A DNA stretch of 24,729 bases, from NCBI GenBank assembly GCA_963926355.1, contig CAWUWW010000007.1:1-24729 (forward strand), written 5' to 3'. Shown here in pieces: positions 23,351 to 24,729 of the stretch; positions within the stretch are counted from its first letter, which is position 1; the number at the start of each line of letters is the position of its first letter. This DNA comes from SCGC-AAA076-P13 sp963926355 (GTDB taxonomy: Bacteria; Pseudomonadota; Gammaproteobacteria; Magnimaribacterales; D2472). The notes beneath the pieces are model-generated. The model was given only the letters and a program-made list of their open reading frames with translations, searched no databases and was not told where the DNA came from. A program made the translations under genes and the position numbers.

Positions 23351-23379
23351 ATTTTAAAATGAGTTATTATTTGGTTTAA
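23351..23379 (-). promoter_or_regulatory. Candidate acnB promoter
   Basis: On the minus strand TTAAAC (23379-23374), a 17-base spacer and TAAAAT (23356-23351) give a weak -35 and a good -10 match, with a leader of about 60 bases. The site fills most of the 96-base gap between acnB and the divergent DUF1289 gene. On the plus strand TATTAT (23365-23370), 11 bases before the ATG at 23382, is a possible -10 for that gene. Confidence 0.35.
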
Positions 23380-23381
23380 CT

Positions 23382-23822
23382 ATGCTTAAACACAGATCAT
23401 CAACCCCTTGTCTTGGTATTTGCTCCACTACATACGGTGATGATGTATGTAAAGGGTGTAAAAGATTTGTACACGAGATTATTAATTGGCCTAAGTACTC
23501 TATGGATGAAAGGGCGATTATTAATGATCGTTTAGAGGAATTTAAAGTTACTCTTTTACAAGGAAGGTTCAAAATAGAGGATAAGGAGCTTTTTTCTTTA
23601 AAACTTAAAGAAAATGCTATTAATTATAATAATTCCCTTGATCCATTAACTTGGATATTTGATTTATTGAGGGCTTCAGGGTCTCAAGATCTAGACTTAG
23701 CGCAATTTGGCATTACCGCACTTCAAAGTTTTGATTTTAAAGTTATTAAAGATGAATTAAATAATCAAATGCTAGAGCTTTCGAAGGCGCATTATGAGAG
23801 ATACTTTAAAAACCTAACTTAG
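23382..23822 (+). CDS. DUF1289 family protein with C-terminal extension
   Basis: The N-terminal 45 residues match DUF1289, a small cysteine motif of unknown function: STPCLGICSTTYGDDVCKGC has Cys10, Cys14, Cys23 and Cys26, probably a metal site, followed by 'EIINWPKYSMDERAII'. The typical pattern is 'SPC-GIC--D----C-GC-RT--EI--W--L---ER'. Residues from about 60 to 146 form an extra region, predicted helical and rich in Leu, Asp and Lys, that I do not recognise. There is no signal peptide. The start is in the acnB divergent gap with no clear ribosome site. The stop TAG overlaps the stop of the converging DCC gene. Confidence 0.8.
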   Translation: MLKHRSSTPCLGICSTTYGDDVCKGCKRFVHEIINWPKYSMDERAIINDRLEEFKVTLLQGRFKIEDKELFSLKLKENAINYNNSLDPLTWIFDLLRASGSQDLDLAQFGITALQSFDFKVIKDELNNQMLELSKAHYERYFKNLT

Positions 23823-24142
23823 TTTTTTGAGAAGGCCTTAAATCGCCAGAACAACACATAAGCTAAAACAGCATAAATGCATTTAGCTAACTGTTTGATA
23901 ACCGGAAGATTGGTAAAATAGCTTAACCATTTATACCCTTGCGTTTCCCCCCAGACATAAATAAAAGCATCAACTCCTGATAACTCTTTTCCGTCATCAA
24001 AAGTAACATGTAGTTTTTTTAGATATTTATCTTCCATGTCACTACAGTCTTCAAAATATAGGTCAGATCTTTTTTTATAATGCTTAATTTCAAAATTACA
24101 GATGGAACACTTTTCATTAAAAAGAACTTTACCTTTACTCAT
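23819..24142 (-). CDS. DCC / DUF393 family thiol-disulfide protein
   Basis: This is a 107-residue small protein with the N-terminal Cys12-x-x-Cys15 (VLFNEKCSICNFEIKHY) of the DCC family, thought to be thioredoxin-like oxidoreductases. The usual 'DG-C--C' is here 'NEKC--C'. The central 'DGKELSGVDAFIYVW' and the hydrophobic C-terminus 'LAYVLFWRFKAF' are also family features. No substrate is known. It lies 22 bases downstream of the ferritin-like gene on the same strand and is probably cotranscribed with it, which hints at a redox or metal context. Its stop overlaps that of the DUF1289 gene by four bases. Confidence 0.78.
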   Translation of the reverse strand: MSKGKVLFNEKCSICNFEIKHYKKRSDLYFEDCSDMEDKYLKKLHVTFDDGKELSGVDAFIYVWGETQGYKWLSYFTNLPVIKQLAKCIYAVLAYVLFWRFKAFSKN

Positions 24143-24164
24143 AAAAATAATGTCTAGCTAACTG

Positions 24165-24605
24165 CTAACCGAAATCTTTTAACATAGCTTTTAGTTCTAA
24201 AGAATGTTGTTCCTCTTCTTGAATCATTCCTCTGGCATATTCCTCTAGATAGATTGAGCAATCTGCAACACTTCCAAGTAATTTTTTATAGAGTGCCAAA
24301 GCATGCAATTCATGACCTAAACTTTCCTGCAAAATATCCTCTATTGAATGTCTATGAGTTTCCTCAATTTTTGCAATTCTCTGACTAGGGTGCCCATCTA
24401 AACCGGCTATTAATTCCCCAGCTTGCTGAGCATGTAACAAAGATTCAGTAGCTTGTTCTTTTAAGAAAGTAACAATAGGTAATCTATAAGGACCACTTAC
24501 CATCATGGAGGAGTGAGTGTATCTAACAACACCGGCTAGCTCATATTCCATAATTTCATTAAGTATCTGACAAACTTTAGTTGAATCTATTTCTTGCATT
24601 TCCAT
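24165..24605 (-). CDS. Ferritin-like di-iron protein (bacterioferritin-type)
   Basis: This is a 146-residue all-helical ferritin-like protein. Candidate metal ligands are Glu22 (EYELAGVVRYTH), Glu54 and His58 (EQATESLLHAQQAGELI), Glu94 or Glu99 (LQESLGHELHAL), and Glu131 with His134 (EEEQHSLELK, an ExxH). Glu54-His58 is spaced E-x3-H, whereas E. coli Bfr has E51-x2-H54, so this belongs to the bacterioferritin-like group often annotated 'probable bacterioferritin', not to classical Bfr; no obvious haem-ligand Met was identified. Its likely role is iron oxidation and storage, or protection. The start has AAGGAA about nine bases upstream. A Fur box lies about 95 bases upstream. The DCC gene follows. 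The family call is firm and the substrate role inferred. Confidence 0.8.
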   Translation of the reverse strand: MEMQEIDSTKVCQILNEIMEYELAGVVRYTHSSMMVSGPYRLPIVTFLKEQATESLLHAQQAGELIAGLDGHPSQRIAKIEETHRHSIEDILQESLGHELHALALYKKLLGSVADCSIYLEEYARGMIQEEEQHSLELKAMLKDFG

Positions 24606-24639
24606 GTAATTATTTCCTTATTTCAGTAAATATACTTCT

Positions 24640-24645
24640 ATTATA
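24640..24645 (-). promoter_or_regulatory. Candidate -10 box of the ferritin-like gene
   Basis: The minus strand reads TATAAT, placing the start of transcription near 24633 with a leader of about 28 bases that contains the AAGGAA ribosome site. No strong -35 hexamer is seen 16-18 bases upstream. Confidence 0.4.
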
Positions 24646-24699
24646 TTACGAATATAACCCATTTTATTAATTATTTAAACTACTGATATAAGGTATTTA

Positions 24700-24718
24700 T
24701 TTAATGATTATCATTCTC
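24700..24718. promoter_or_regulatory. Fur box (iron-responsive operator)
   Basis: The minus strand reads GAGAATGATAATCATTAAA, which matches 16 of 19 positions of the classical Fur consensus GATAATGATAATCATTATC, including the uninterrupted AATGATAATCATTA core. It lies 95 bp upstream of the ferritin-like gene and about 55 bp upstream of its candidate -10, so it may instead, or also, control a gene beyond the right edge. The rest of 24606-24729 holds no gene that I can see. Confidence 0.75.
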
Positions 24719-24729
24719 ATTCAGCTTTT

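Overview
The window is a gene-dense, AT-rich bacterial chromosome segment with almost no non-coding DNA. Gene content and order point to a streamlined gammaproteobacterium. The topA / two small conserved genes / lexA neighbourhood and the leuCDB-asd-fimV-truA-trpF-accD-SPOR-cvpA-purF order resemble Pseudomonas-type chromosomes. The low GC, compact intergenic spaces and scarce Shine-Dalgarno sites suggest a marine, SAR86-like lineage; that placement is an inference, since no rRNA is present. I see no mobile element, CRISPR array, tRNA or rRNA gene.

Layout. (1) 1-966: the 3' end of topA and two small genes of conserved position, converging on lexA (963-1580, minus). (2) 1580-1649: a divergent control region with a near-perfect LexA (SOS) box inside a 28-bp near-palindrome that also carries a TATAAT on each strand. 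It faces lexA one way and a cN-I-type 5'-nucleotidase gene, thrH and queH the other way (1649-3834). (3) 3881-7340: prpB-prpC-prpD, the core of the 2-methylcitrate cycle for propionyl-CoA. (4) 7425-20706: a run of 14 plus-strand genes, aroC-leuC-leuD-leuB-asd-fimV-truA-trpF-trpB-trpA-accD-SPOR(dedD-like)-cvpA-purF, in which neighbours overlap or are one base apart. (5) 20703-23285, minus: acnB, converging on purF. (6) 23382-23822: a DUF1289 gene. (7) 23819-24605, minus: a ferritin-like gene followed by a small DCC/DUF393 gene, with a strong Fur-box match near the right edge (24700-24718).

How the genes fit together. AroC makes chorismate, the precursor of the tryptophan whose last steps are encoded by trpF, trpB and trpA. 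LeuCDB make leucine, Asd feeds the lysine/threonine/methionine branch, AccD commits acetyl-CoA to fatty acids and PurF opens purine synthesis, so block 4 is a compact anabolic transcription unit. PrpBCD need an aconitase to hydrate 2-methyl-cis-aconitate; no acnD or prpF is present, and AcnB, encoded elsewhere in the window, is the obvious candidate.

Most notable: the shared SOS operator for lexA and a 5'-nucleotidase gene; all three convergent gene pairs ending in 4-base overlaps of their stop codons; the 14-gene coupled run with no room for internal terminators; TATAAT boxes so close to several ATGs that leaderless or near-leaderless mRNAs are likely; and a TrpA with Glu at the position of the catalytic Asp60. 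I found no clearly new multi-gene system; the SOS divergon is the best candidate for undescribed regulation.
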